Assembly: GCA_902497095.1 (NCBI GenBank)
Contig: CABVDD010000049.1
Coordinates: 1-13,683, forward strand
From: an uncultured Faecalicoccus sp.
Lineage (GTDB): Bacteria; Bacillota_I; Bacilli_A; Erysipelotrichales; Erysipelotrichaceae
DNA length: 13,683 bases
Direction of reading: 5' to 3'
The notes under the pieces were generated by a model. The model saw nothing but the letters and a program-made list of their open reading frames with translations, did no database searches and had not been told where the DNA came from. The position numbers and the translations under genes are program-made. Every line of letters starts with the position of its first letter. The stretch's first letter is position 1. Shown piece after piece: positions 1 through 6,783 of the stretch.

Positions 1-1
1 T

Positions 2-55
2 TCAAAGGGAATTGAAAAGATGGCTGAATTGCGTTACTATTTACTAGGTATTTAG
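2..55 (+). CDS. 3' end of a truncated plus-strand gene, function unknown
   Basis: An open frame enters from the left edge and stops at TAG 53-55. The visible tail is 17 residues ending in ELRYYLLGI, too short to identify. Two things support it as coding: the frame is open to the window edge, and a strong intrinsic terminator follows 22 bp after the stop. The other plus frames are not clearly better, so the reading frame is likely but not certain. It converges on the symporter gene that ends at 199. Confidence 0.4.
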   Translation, partial: SKGIEKMAELRYYLLGI

Positions 56-72
56 ACACAAACAATTATACC

Positions 73-124
73 AAAAAGGCCGGAGTATTTGACTTAAACC
101 ATCAAATATTCCGGTCCTTTTTTT
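73..124 (+). terminator. Bidirectional intrinsic terminator between convergent genes
   Basis: The arms at 78-92 and 102-116 form a 15-bp stem with two G-T wobbles around a 9-nt loop. T118-124 follows on the plus strand. On the minus strand the A-run 73-77 gives a U-tract, so the same hairpin can end both the left-edge gene and the symporter operon coming from the right. Confidence 0.85.
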
Positions 125-198
125 GTATTTGAGAACTGTTTCAACCTATTTACTCGTTACAGCCCCTATACATTAACTCGTGTTTAATAAAGTTCTTT

Positions 199-1425
199 TT
201 ACCTTTTAAAAAGCCATTTTTTGCCTTCGACCAGACGGGTTACAATCATACTGGCAATCGTATCACCACTGGCATTTAAAGCCGTAGCCATAGGATCAAA
301 TAAGAATCCTAACGTTGCGATCAATGGAAAAGCTTCCGGCGGAAAGCCAAACATAGAGACAATCAAAACTTCTCCCACTAAACCACCGCCTGGTGCTCCA
401 GAAAGAACAAATGCTGAACAGATCGCAACAAGCATTGACATTGCATATATCTCAATTCCTGTAAATGGTAGATTAAATGTGGCAAATAGAAAAACGATTT
501 TTGTGATTGAGCTTAAAACAGAGCCATCCATATGCATCGTACACCCCATAGGTAAAACAATATCACTGATATCCGATGGCACTCCAATCTTTGTACATGC
601 TTCTTTATTCACTGGTAATGTTGCAGCTGAACTTTGTGTTGCAAATGCCGTAATGGCCGGTGTAAAGATGTTTTTCAACATTCGTTTTACACCCTCCTTA
701 CCGCCAGAAAAATAGGCATATAAAGGATAAAATAAAATTACATATACAAGACATAATGGATAATATACGATCATGCTTCTTCCATAATTTCCCAAAAGTT
801 CAGGACCATACTCACCAACTAAATTGGCAAAATAAGCTCCTAGCCCAATAGGTGCTATCTTCATAATAATTCCTACAAAACGCATAATGATTTCATTTAA
901 ATTTTTTAAAAGCATTCCAACCGGGCTTTTTTTTCCGCCACTCATAGAGACACACAATCCAAACAAGATCGCAAAAATGATCAAAGCCAACATATGTGAT
1001 TTATCTAGAAGCTGATAAAAATCTGAAACGGTCAAAGTCGAAACGATCAAATCCGATACACTTTGTGTTTTATCGATTTCTGTTGTACTAAGTTCAATAG
1101 CACCTTGAGAAGCTGGACTAAAAAACTGTACCCAAACTAAAACAAGCACGGAAGCTAATAGTCCTGTTACAATAAATGTAAGTAATGTGCTTCCCAAAAT
1201 CTTTCCTAACCGTTTTCGATTAACCATAGTTCCTACCGCAGCAGTGATTGATACAAAGACTAAAGGAACTACGATTGTAAACAATAAATTAATAAAAATA
1301 TCACCTAAAGGCTTTATTGCTTTTCCTGCTTCCGGACTAAAGACTCCAATCAAAGAACCAATTATGATACCGGCTAACAACAATAAAACAGAGCCATATT
1401 GCTTCCAAAACTTATTTTCTTTCAT
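199..1425 (-). CDS. DAACS-family (SDF) Na+/H+:amino acid symporter, probably neutral substrate
   Basis: This is a 408-residue polytopic membrane protein of the dicarboxylate/amino acid:cation symporter family, near the usual family length. The visible hallmarks are the Ser-rich HP1 tip TQSSAATLP (263-271), the TM7 motif MHMDGS (297-302), the HP2 tip SGAPGGG (342-348) and TM8 DPMATALNASGD (377-388). Against archaeal GltPh, the TM8 Arg397 that binds an acidic side chain is Ala380 here, and the TM7 NMDGT Asn is His298. From known structures this argues against glutamate/aspartate and for a neutral substrate; the exact substrate is inferred only. Its start overlaps the end of the upstream C-S lyase gene by 14 bp, so the two are co-transcribed and probably coupled. 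Cystine, cysteine or serine uptake would suit that partner. It ends at the shared terminator 73-124. Confidence 0.9.
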   Translation of the reverse strand: MKENKFWKQYGSVLLLLAGIIIGSLIGVFSPEAGKAIKPLGDIFINLLFTIVVPLVFVSITAAVGTMVNRKRLGKILGSTLLTFIVTGLLASVLVLVWVQFFSPASQGAIELSTTEIDKTQSVSDLIVSTLTVSDFYQLLDKSHMLALIIFAILFGLCVSMSGGKKSPVGMLLKNLNEIIMRFVGIIMKIAPIGLGAYFANLVGEYGPELLGNYGRSMIVYYPLCLVYVILFYPLYAYFSGGKEGVKRMLKNIFTPAITAFATQSSAATLPVNKEACTKIGVPSDISDIVLPMGCTMHMDGSVLSSITKIVFLFATFNLPFTGIEIYAMSMLVAICSAFVLSGAPGGGLVGEVLIVSMFGFPPEAFPLIATLGFLFDPMATALNASGDTIASMIVTRLVEGKKWLFKR

Positions 1426-2581
1426 TTCTTTTATGTACCGCCATTTCTAATTGCTTCAAGGCCTTCTTTAATATACTTCTTGGACATGCTACATTTAATC
1501 GCATATATCCTTTTAAACCTCTTTCAAAATCTGCACCATTATTCAAACCCAGTTTAGCTTCTTTGATAAAGAAATCATTTAACTCCTTCTGATTCATCTT
1601 TAAATCACGACAATCCAGCCATACAAGATATGTCGCATCGGGACGCATTGGATGAATCTGTGGAATATGCTCTTTACAATAATAAACAACAAAATCAATG
1701 TTATCACTTAAATAAACAAGTAGCTGATTCAACCATTCTTCCCCTTGTGTCAATGCTGTTTCCATCGCAATCAGACTAAACGCATTATTTCTGTGGATAT
1801 CCATCTTGGCCCAATATTGATCAAATATTTCCTTCTGGCTCAAATCGCTAAATACAACTGTAGAGGCTTGTAAACCAGCCAAATTAAAAGTCTTTGTACA
1901 GGATATACAAGTGATGACATTCGAATCAACCATTGCCGAAGGAATGTGTTTCTTTCCATGAAAGACAAGATCTGAATGGATTTCATCTGAAACCACTAGT
2001 ACCGAATATTTTTTACAAATTGAAAACATGCGTTCCAGATCTCTTCTTTCCCAAACAATTCCTAACGGATTATGTGGTGAACATAAGATAAATAATGAAG
2101 CTTCTCTAGCTTTTTTCTCAAAATCATCCCAATCAATAAACCAGTTACCATTATCTTCTAATAAACGATTTTCTATTACTGTTCGATCCCATGCTTCTAC
2201 AACATCATAAAATTCCGGGTAAACTGGAGTTTGAATCATAACTTTGCTATCTGGACGTGTAAACAATTTGACAATAGCACTTAAAGAAGGCACCACACCC
2301 AATGCGTACGACATTTTCTTTACATCAGGTTTCCATCCATGGCGTTTCTGCTGCCAGTTAGCATAGGCTTCAAAATAAGAATCCGGTCTGGATGTATATC
2401 CCCATATCCCCTCTTTGGCCCTGGAGACTAAAGCATCGATAACAGGCTGTGCACTCTTGAAATCCATATCAGCCACCCATAAAGGAATCACATCTTTCGT
2501 ACCAAACTTCTTCATCCGTTCATCATATTTTGCCGCATGATTATTAGAACGATCTATCACTTCATCAAAATTATAATTCAT
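1412..2581 (-). CDS. patB: PatB/MalY-family PLP-dependent C-S lyase or aminotransferase
   Basis: This is a 389-residue fold-type I PLP enzyme of class I/II. The N-terminal PLWVADMDF (33-41) is typical of MalY/PatB cystathionine beta-lyases. SPHNPLG (168-174) supplies the Asn near PLP, SDEIHSDLVF (198-207) carries the Asp that binds the pyridine nitrogen, and SCTKTFNLAGL (227-237) holds the Schiff-base Lys230. Arg361 in YMRLN should bind the substrate carboxylate. Members of this family cleave cystathionine or cysteine-type C-S bonds; substrate choice cannot be read from sequence. The start ATG at 2581 has a clear AGGAGA ribosome binding site about 6 nt upstream, and a sigma-A promoter lies just ahead. 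It is first in a two-gene operon with the symporter, which fits import and breakdown of a sulfur-containing or other neutral amino acid. Confidence 0.9.
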   Translation of the reverse strand: MNYNFDEVIDRSNNHAAKYDERMKKFGTKDVIPLWVADMDFKSAQPVIDALVSRAKEGIWGYTSRPDSYFEAYANWQQKRHGWKPDVKKMSYALGVVPSLSAIVKLFTRPDSKVMIQTPVYPEFYDVVEAWDRTVIENRLLEDNGNWFIDWDDFEKKAREASLFILCSPHNPLGIVWERRDLERMFSICKKYSVLVVSDEIHSDLVFHGKKHIPSAMVDSNVITCISCTKTFNLAGLQASTVVFSDLSQKEIFDQYWAKMDIHRNNAFSLIAMETALTQGEEWLNQLLVYLSDNIDFVVYYCKEHIPQIHPMRPDATYLVWLDCRDLKMNQKELNDFFIKEAKLGLNNGADFERGLKGYMRLNVACPRSILKKALKQLEMAVHKRNERK

Positions 2582-2614
2582 AATTTTCTCCTCTTTCCTA
2601 TTTAATCCATATTT

Positions 2615-2643
2615 TTTATATACTATAATGACAATAGAGTCAA
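2615..2643 (-). promoter_or_regulatory. Sigma-A promoter of the C-S lyase/symporter operon
   Basis: Read on the minus strand: TTGACT (2643-2638), a 17-bp spacer, then TATAAA (2620-2615). This puts the transcript start about 25-30 nt upstream of the C-S lyase start codon. No second good -35/-10 pair is visible between here and the start. Confidence 0.75.
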
Positions 2644-2858
2644 TTACAAGCTATTTACACTATGACTTTTTTTCTCTATTCCAGAGTATAGAAATTTCTA
2701 CTCTTTTAATTATTGTATTAATAATTCTTATATTATATGGATTCACTGTTTTTTTATATAGCAGGATATGCTCTTTAATTAAAAAAATGACTGATACTAA
2801 AAAAGCTAAGAAGATATATGATCAACCCCTAAAGATTTACAGTAAAATATATAGTTAA
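2628..2858 (+). CDS. Possible small single-span membrane protein (doubtful)
   Basis: This is a 76-codon open frame in very AT-rich DNA, where stops should be frequent, so the openness itself is mild evidence for coding. The translation has one strong hydrophobic segment (residues about 24-44, rich in Leu and Ile) followed by a Lys-rich tail, a plausible small type II membrane protein. Against it: no ribosome binding site precedes the ATG at 2628, that ATG lies inside the divergent C-S lyase promoter, and the frame stays open upstream into the lyase antisense strand with no better start. I recognise no family. It could be a decayed gene or chance. Confidence 0.3.
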   Translation: MTIESITSYLHYDFFSLFQSIEISTLLIIVLIILILYGFTVFLYSRICSLIKKMTDTKKAKKIYDQPLKIYSKIYS

Positions 2859-2899
2859 AATAATTATTAATGTCCAAATACATTACAATATAATAAATC

Positions 2900-2916
2900 A
2901 AATGTAATTTACATTT
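2900..2916 (+). promoter_or_regulatory. Perfect 17-bp palindrome over the plsY -35, candidate operator
   Basis: AAATGTAA-T-TTACATTT is an exact 8-bp inverted repeat with one central base. It covers the -35 hexamer (2908-2913) of the plsY promoter, a position where a bound dimer would block RNA polymerase. I do not match it to a named regulator: it lacks the TAAT-N-ATTA core of Fur-family boxes and the TACA-NN-TGTA order of BlaI/CopY sites. Confidence 0.45.
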
Positions 2917-2936
2917 CTGACAAAACTGTTTAGAAT
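2908..2936 (+). promoter_or_regulatory. Sigma-A promoter of plsY
   Basis: TTTACA (2908-2913), a 17-bp spacer and TAGAAT (2931-2936). The transcript would start near 2943, about 18 nt ahead of the plsY ATG, leaving just enough leader for the AAGGTGAGG ribosome binding site. Confidence 0.65.
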
Positions 2937-2960
2937 AAAATTGTTGAAAAGGTGAGGATT

Positions 2961-3584
2961 ATGAATTTTTTATATTTGATTATTTGTATTTTACTAGGTT
3001 ATCTATTAGGATCGATTCCCTTTGCCCTGGTCATTGGCAAAGTATTCTACAAAACGGATGTTCGTCAGTATGGATCTGGAAATTTAGGCGGTACAAATGC
3101 AGGACGAGTATTAGGAAGAAATGCCGGAATCGCTGTTATTGCCTGTGACATTTTAAAAGTCGTATTAGCCATGGGACTAGCCAGCCTAATTGATGGCTCT
3201 TGTAGTATATGGTGTGGTGTAGCTTGTTGTATTGGCCATTGTTATCCTGTATTTGCTCATTTTAAAGGTGGAAAAGCTGTAAGTACCATGTTTGGATTTT
3301 TAGTTTCTTTATGGTTCTTTACCTTCCATGATATAAGCTATGCTCTGGTTCCACTTGGAATGTTTTTGATTATTCTCTTTATTTTTAAATATGTATCACT
3401 GGCAAGTATTTGTGCATCTATCGCAAGCTGTATGTATATCAGTGCTCGTGTATTATCGTTAGATTTAAATCATATTTTCATTGTTTTGGCTGCATGGATC
3501 ATGATGTTTTTGATCATTTACAGACATCGCTCAAACATTCAAAAAATCATGAACGCGACTGAGAATAAAATCTCCTGGCTTTAA
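2961..3584 (+). CDS. plsY: Acyl-phosphate:glycerol-3-phosphate acyltransferase PlsY
   Basis: PlsY is an integral membrane enzyme that moves an acyl group from acyl-phosphate to glycerol-3-phosphate, giving lysophosphatidic acid, the first step of phospholipid synthesis in most Gram-positives. All three family motifs are present: GSGNLGGTNAGR (38-49), GHCYPVFAHFKGGKA in the middle of the protein, and YRHRSNI near the C-terminus. About five to seven hydrophobic segments and a length of 207 residues fit the family. I chose the ATG at 2961 rather than the in-frame GTG at 2952 because the ribosome binding site AAGGTGA (2949-2955) would overlap a GTG start. It has its own promoter with a palindrome over the -35, and a terminator 25 nt after the stop. 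That terminator contains the ribosome binding site of the next gene. Confidence 0.95.
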   Translation: MNFLYLIICILLGYLLGSIPFALVIGKVFYKTDVRQYGSGNLGGTNAGRVLGRNAGIAVIACDILKVVLAMGLASLIDGSCSIWCGVACCIGHCYPVFAHFKGGKAVSTMFGFLVSLWFFTFHDISYALVPLGMFLIILFIFKYVSLASICASIASCMYISARVLSLDLNHIFIVLAAWIMMFLIIYRHRSNIQKIMNATENKISWL

Positions 3585-3609
3585 TTTTCATATTTAAGAT
3601 TTTGGTAAG

Positions 3610-3645
3610 AACACTTCATTACACTGAAAATGAGGTGTTTTTTTT
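3610..3645 (+). terminator. plsY terminator whose 3' arm contains the comK ribosome binding site
   Basis: The arms at 3610-3620 and 3629-3639 pair over 11 bp with one G-T wobble around an 8-nt loop, and T3638-3645 follows. This is a standard intrinsic terminator 25 nt after plsY. The 3' arm holds GAGGTG (3632-3637), the only good ribosome binding site for the ComK-like gene, 6 nt before TTG 3644, whose two T's are the end of the U-tract. Read-through RNA would therefore carry a paired ribosome binding site. Confidence 0.8.
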
Positions 3646-4057
3646 GACAAATTATCTATATTACAATTACGCAAAAAGTGCTGTATGCAAAGTAGCCGAA
3701 GAAAAGATTGAATATGACAATAGCTCAAGTATTGATCGTTATTTTAATGAGGAGTGTTTAAAACATGGATCCACTTTAGATGGACGAAAAAAGTGTTTTA
3801 TGAATCAAATGAAGCAAAAACAATTTATACCTGTTATCGTACAAGAAAACCCACACCATATCTTTTTTCCTACTAAACCGTTACACGATCCAAACAACAT
3901 ATGGATTTGTTATGAAGAAATTGATTTTGTAGAATACAACAAAAAAACATGTACGATTCACTTTAAAGATCATACATGTTTAGAATGTGAAAATTCAGAT
4001 CGTATTCAAAAGCTGATACGTCAAATTTTTCGCTATTTAAGAAGATTTAATCCTTAG
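3644..4057 (+). CDS. comK: Short ComK-family competence regulator
   Basis: This is a 137-residue homologue of the competence transcription factor ComK, which in B. subtilis binds A/T-rich K-boxes and switches on DNA-uptake genes. The conserved ComK spine is visible: Cys38, HGST..GRK (41-49), a Pro at 63, IFFPT (73-77) and WI (87-88), aligning with FGSSYAGRK, IFLFPT and GWI of the B. subtilis protein. B. subtilis ComK has 192 residues. This one is shorter at both ends and lacks anything like its C-terminal FMLYPK signal for MecA/ClpCP degradation. I take TTG 3644 as start because GAGGTG stands 6 nt before it. TTG 3602 would add 14 residues but has no ribosome binding site and would run through the terminator hairpin. 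No separate promoter is evident. The last bases overlap the convergent Rid-family gene by 4 bp. Confidence 0.8.
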   Translation: MTNYLYYNYAKSAVCKVAEEKIEYDNSSSIDRYFNEECLKHGSTLDGRKKCFMNQMKQKQFIPVIVQENPHHIFFPTKPLHDPNNIWICYEEIDFVEYNKKTCTIHFKDHTCLECENSDRIQKLIRQIFRYLRRFNP

Positions 4058-4485
4058 TCGTGACATCCGCCATTACATCCATGACAACCATTAGAACAAG
4101 CACTTTCTTTTTGTTGGTGCTCATAACGTAAAGTATTGACACCCAAAGCTTCTATCGATAACAATGCATCTTCTTCTAATCCTTTTACCTCTACAAAACT
4201 ACAAACAGGAAAAGGTGCTTCTACAAAATTTTTAAATACTTGTAAAAATGGTTGTTTGTTTTCAATATCCGTAAGATATACGGTAAATTTTACTAAGTGA
4301 TGCATCTGTAAGCCAAAATCTTCTATGGCATCCAATACTTTATTACAAGCTGTCATAGTTTGCTCTTCGATGGTTTCACCATTACCTGTCTGAGCACTTA
4401 CGTATACAAAATCACCAAGCATGACAGCTTTTGATACGCAATCGCATCCTTCCTGCTTACCTGTGGAATTCAAAAAAACGTTCAT
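4054..4485 (-). CDS. Rid-family (YjgF/UK114) protein with Cys/His-rich C-terminal tail, catalytic Arg missing
   Basis: Residues 1-120 form a complete Rid domain: AVMLGDFVYVSAQTG (20-34), a central helix region, and PFPVCSFVEV...SIEALG (91-115). RidA proper hydrolyses reactive enamines and imines with an Arg in the FPARSxVEV motif. Here that residue is Cys95, and the GPYS Tyr is Val17, so imine deaminase activity is unlikely; this matches the Rid subfamilies that lack the Arg. A tail after 125 (ACSNGCHGCNGGCHD, 129-143) has Cys130, 134, 137, 141 and His135, 142, and could bind a metal. The ATG at 4485 has AGGAG overlapping the ftsK stop codon, with only 11 bp between genes, so translation is probably coupled to ftsK. 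The function in the cell is unknown. Confidence 0.88.
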   Translation of the reverse strand: MNVFLNSTGKQEGCDCVSKAVMLGDFVYVSAQTGNGETIEEQTMTACNKVLDAIEDFGLQMHHLVKFTVYLTDIENKQPFLQVFKNFVEAPFPVCSFVEVKGLEEDALLSIEALGVNTLRYEHQQKESACSNGCHGCNGGCHD

Positions 4486-4496
4486 AACTACATCTC

Positions 4497-6773
4497 CTAT
4501 TCTTCAGGGTCTTCCAATGTATTCTGTACTAAGATCTTTCTAGGTTTTGAACCGTTAGCTGGACCAATTATCCCCTGATCTTCAAGGGCATCGATTAAAC
4601 GAGCAGCACGCGAATATCCAACAGAAAATTTACGTTGTATTAATGAAGTACTGGCTCTGCGAGACTGTATCACAAAGTTTTTTACTTGATCATATAATGG
4701 ATCTGCACATTCTGCTTCTACTTCCTGCCCTTGTGAGTGAAGATCTTTTAATTGAATAAAGGCATCATCATAGTGAGGACTGGCCTGTGATTTCACATAA
4801 GCGGCTATACGGTTGACTTCCTCATCTTTAATAAAGACCCCTTGTATTCGTCTTGGACTTGTCTCCCCATTAGGAAGATACAACATATCTCCATATCCAA
4901 GCAAGCGTTCTGCCCCAGATTGATCTAAAATTGTTCGAGAATCAGTTGAAGAACTTACCGCAAAAGCAATTCGTGATGGAATATTGGCTTTTATAACACC
5001 TGTAATTACATCCACACTTGGTCTTTGTGTCGCAACGATCAAATGTATTCCAGCAGCTCTGGCTAGCTGTGTGATACGTTGAATACTTGATTCCACTTCT
5101 TTAGCAGCAACTAACATCAAGTCGGCCAATTCATCGATAATGACAACGATCCTTGGTAGTCTTTTTAGACTATCATCAGGATGATTTAATACATGTTCAT
5201 TATAAGATTGAATATTTCTTACACCCAAACGCCCAAACAAATCGTATCGATGCTCCATGATCTGCACTATAACCTTAAGCGCTTTGTTAGCTAGATCACC
5301 ATCTGTAATTACCGGCGCCAATAAATGCGGAACATCATTATAAGGTGTAAATTCTACCTTTTTAGGATCAATCAGAACCAGTTTTACTTCATCCGGTCTA
5401 GTTCTTAATAAAATAGAAGATATTATAGAGTTAACACAGACAGATTTACCAGAACCTGTAGCTCCCGCAATCAATAGATGCGGCATTTTATTCAATTCAC
5501 CATATACACAATTTCCCATCAAATCTTTTCCCAGACAGAATAAAAGCTTTTTATCTTTTAAAGAATCCGGAATATTTTTTATCAGCTCTTTCATCTGTAC
5601 CGTTGTTTTTTCAACATTTGGTATTTCAATACCAACGGCACTTTTTCCAGGAATCGGTGCCTCTATACGAATATCTTTTGCGGCCAAAGCCATTTTGATA
5701 TCATACTGTAAATTACTGATACGATTTACACGAACACCTAATTCTGGTCGAACTTCAAACTTAGTAACACTAGGCCCAATATGAATTTGTACTAATGTTG
5801 CTTTTACGCCAAACTCATGTAAGATTTCCATTAATTTTTGTCCTTGTTGCTTTGCCGATTGTACATTTACATTGTTCTTCGATTTCTTTTCAAGATCATT
5901 TAAAATTGAAATACGAGGCAATTTATACTGTGCATACGCTTGTTCTTCATCCGCAATATATTCTGCAGGCTTTGCGATCACTTCTTTAGCTTCTGTAACA
6001 GGTTCAATCTTTTCCACAACATCTGCTTCAATTGTATGAATTGCCGGTTCATCCATATCATCGGCTACAAATAAATTTTCTTCTTTAGGATCAGCATCAA
6101 GAAACAAAGAGTCATTTAAAACAACTTCATCCTGCTGATTCTTTGACTTCTTCGATGACTTTGCCTTTTTTGTCTTTGTTTTATCTTTGGCTTGTTTGTT
6201 TTCAATCAAAGCACGAATGGAGTCATATCCAAATAAACTAAATGCTAAAATAATGAAAAGTACGATTAAAACAATACAGCCTGTGCTATCAAATAAAGTA
6301 TGAAAAACACCAATTAATAAAGCCCCAATCAATCCACTTTTTGTCAAAGCAGATCCTGAAAGAATATTAAATATATTGGCTCCAATTGATGATAAAACAC
6401 TCCAACTTTGTTGATTGGTAATTTCATGCAGACCTTCCACCATAAGCCACGCACCTAATAAAAACAAAACTCCGATATAATAACGATAAGGAATGCGATG
6501 AAAGTCAAAATGAATAAAAGATAAGATACAGATCGCTATAAAAAACAAATAGAACAAAACGGTTAAAGAACCAAACAAAATATTAGCTAAATGATAGAAA
6601 AAAATTCCAACTAAGCCAAATTGAAATAACGCAATGATACTTATGGCTATACCACAAAGCAGAAGACACACGCGAACAAGGTTCGATTGTGTCTTGGACG
6701 CCTGTGTCTTTCGTTTTGTAGTGTTTTTTTTACGATTTGAAGTTTTTTTTGTTCTGGCATTAGCCAATTTCAT
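4497..6773 (-). CDS. ftsK: FtsK/SpoIIIE-family DNA translocase
   Basis: This is a 758-residue septum-located dsDNA pump that moves chromosome ends through the closing division septum. A basic N-terminus (1-30) leads into about four membrane spans (roughly 33-55, 57-90, 100-115, 145-183). A charged linker (190-290) and the motor follow: Walker A GATGSGKS (437-444, Lys443), Walker B VVIIDE (543-548) and ATQRPS (581-586). The C-terminal gamma winged helix (about 691-750, with SLIQRKFSVGYSRAARLID) recognises polar sequences in known homologues. The linker is short, as in SpoIIIE rather than E. coli FtsK. I prefer ATG 6773 over the TTG just before it (6776), because AAGGAG abuts the TTG. It starts 10 bp after the RNase J stop. 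Sporulation cannot be inferred from this gene alone. Confidence 0.95.
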   Translation of the reverse strand: MKLANARTKKTSNRKKNTTKRKTQASKTQSNLVRVCLLLCGIAISIIALFQFGLVGIFFYHLANILFGSLTVLFYLFFIAICILSFIHFDFHRIPYRYYIGVLFLLGAWLMVEGLHEITNQQSWSVLSSIGANIFNILSGSALTKSGLIGALLIGVFHTLFDSTGCIVLIVLFIILAFSLFGYDSIRALIENKQAKDKTKTKKAKSSKKSKNQQDEVVLNDSLFLDADPKEENLFVADDMDEPAIHTIEADVVEKIEPVTEAKEVIAKPAEYIADEEQAYAQYKLPRISILNDLEKKSKNNVNVQSAKQQGQKLMEILHEFGVKATLVQIHIGPSVTKFEVRPELGVRVNRISNLQYDIKMALAAKDIRIEAPIPGKSAVGIEIPNVEKTTVQMKELIKNIPDSLKDKKLLFCLGKDLMGNCVYGELNKMPHLLIAGATGSGKSVCVNSIISSILLRTRPDEVKLVLIDPKKVEFTPYNDVPHLLAPVITDGDLANKALKVIVQIMEHRYDLFGRLGVRNIQSYNEHVLNHPDDSLKRLPRIVVIIDELADLMLVAAKEVESSIQRITQLARAAGIHLIVATQRPSVDVITGVIKANIPSRIAFAVSSSTDSRTILDQSGAERLLGYGDMLYLPNGETSPRRIQGVFIKDEEVNRIAAYVKSQASPHYDDAFIQLKDLHSQGQEVEAECADPLYDQVKNFVIQSRRASTSLIQRKFSVGYSRAARLIDALEDQGIIGPANGSKPRKILVQNTLEDPEE

Positions 6774-6783
6774 CAACTCCTTT

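Noticed and set aside
62..77. An extended -10 (TGGTATAAT) on the minus strand past the left terminator
   Set aside because: It overlaps the terminator U-tract and would read antisense into a plus-strand gene. No -35 and no minus-strand gene are visible.
221..715. A 164-codon plus-strand frame opposite the symporter
   Set aside because: It is antisense to a fully conserved transporter, with no ribosome binding site and no recognisable protein features. It is a shadow of the real gene, as are the other long antisense frames in ftsK, rnjB and rny.
3602..3643. An upstream TTG start for comK adding 14 residues
   Set aside because: No ribosome binding site precedes it and the added codons would be the plsY terminator hairpin itself.
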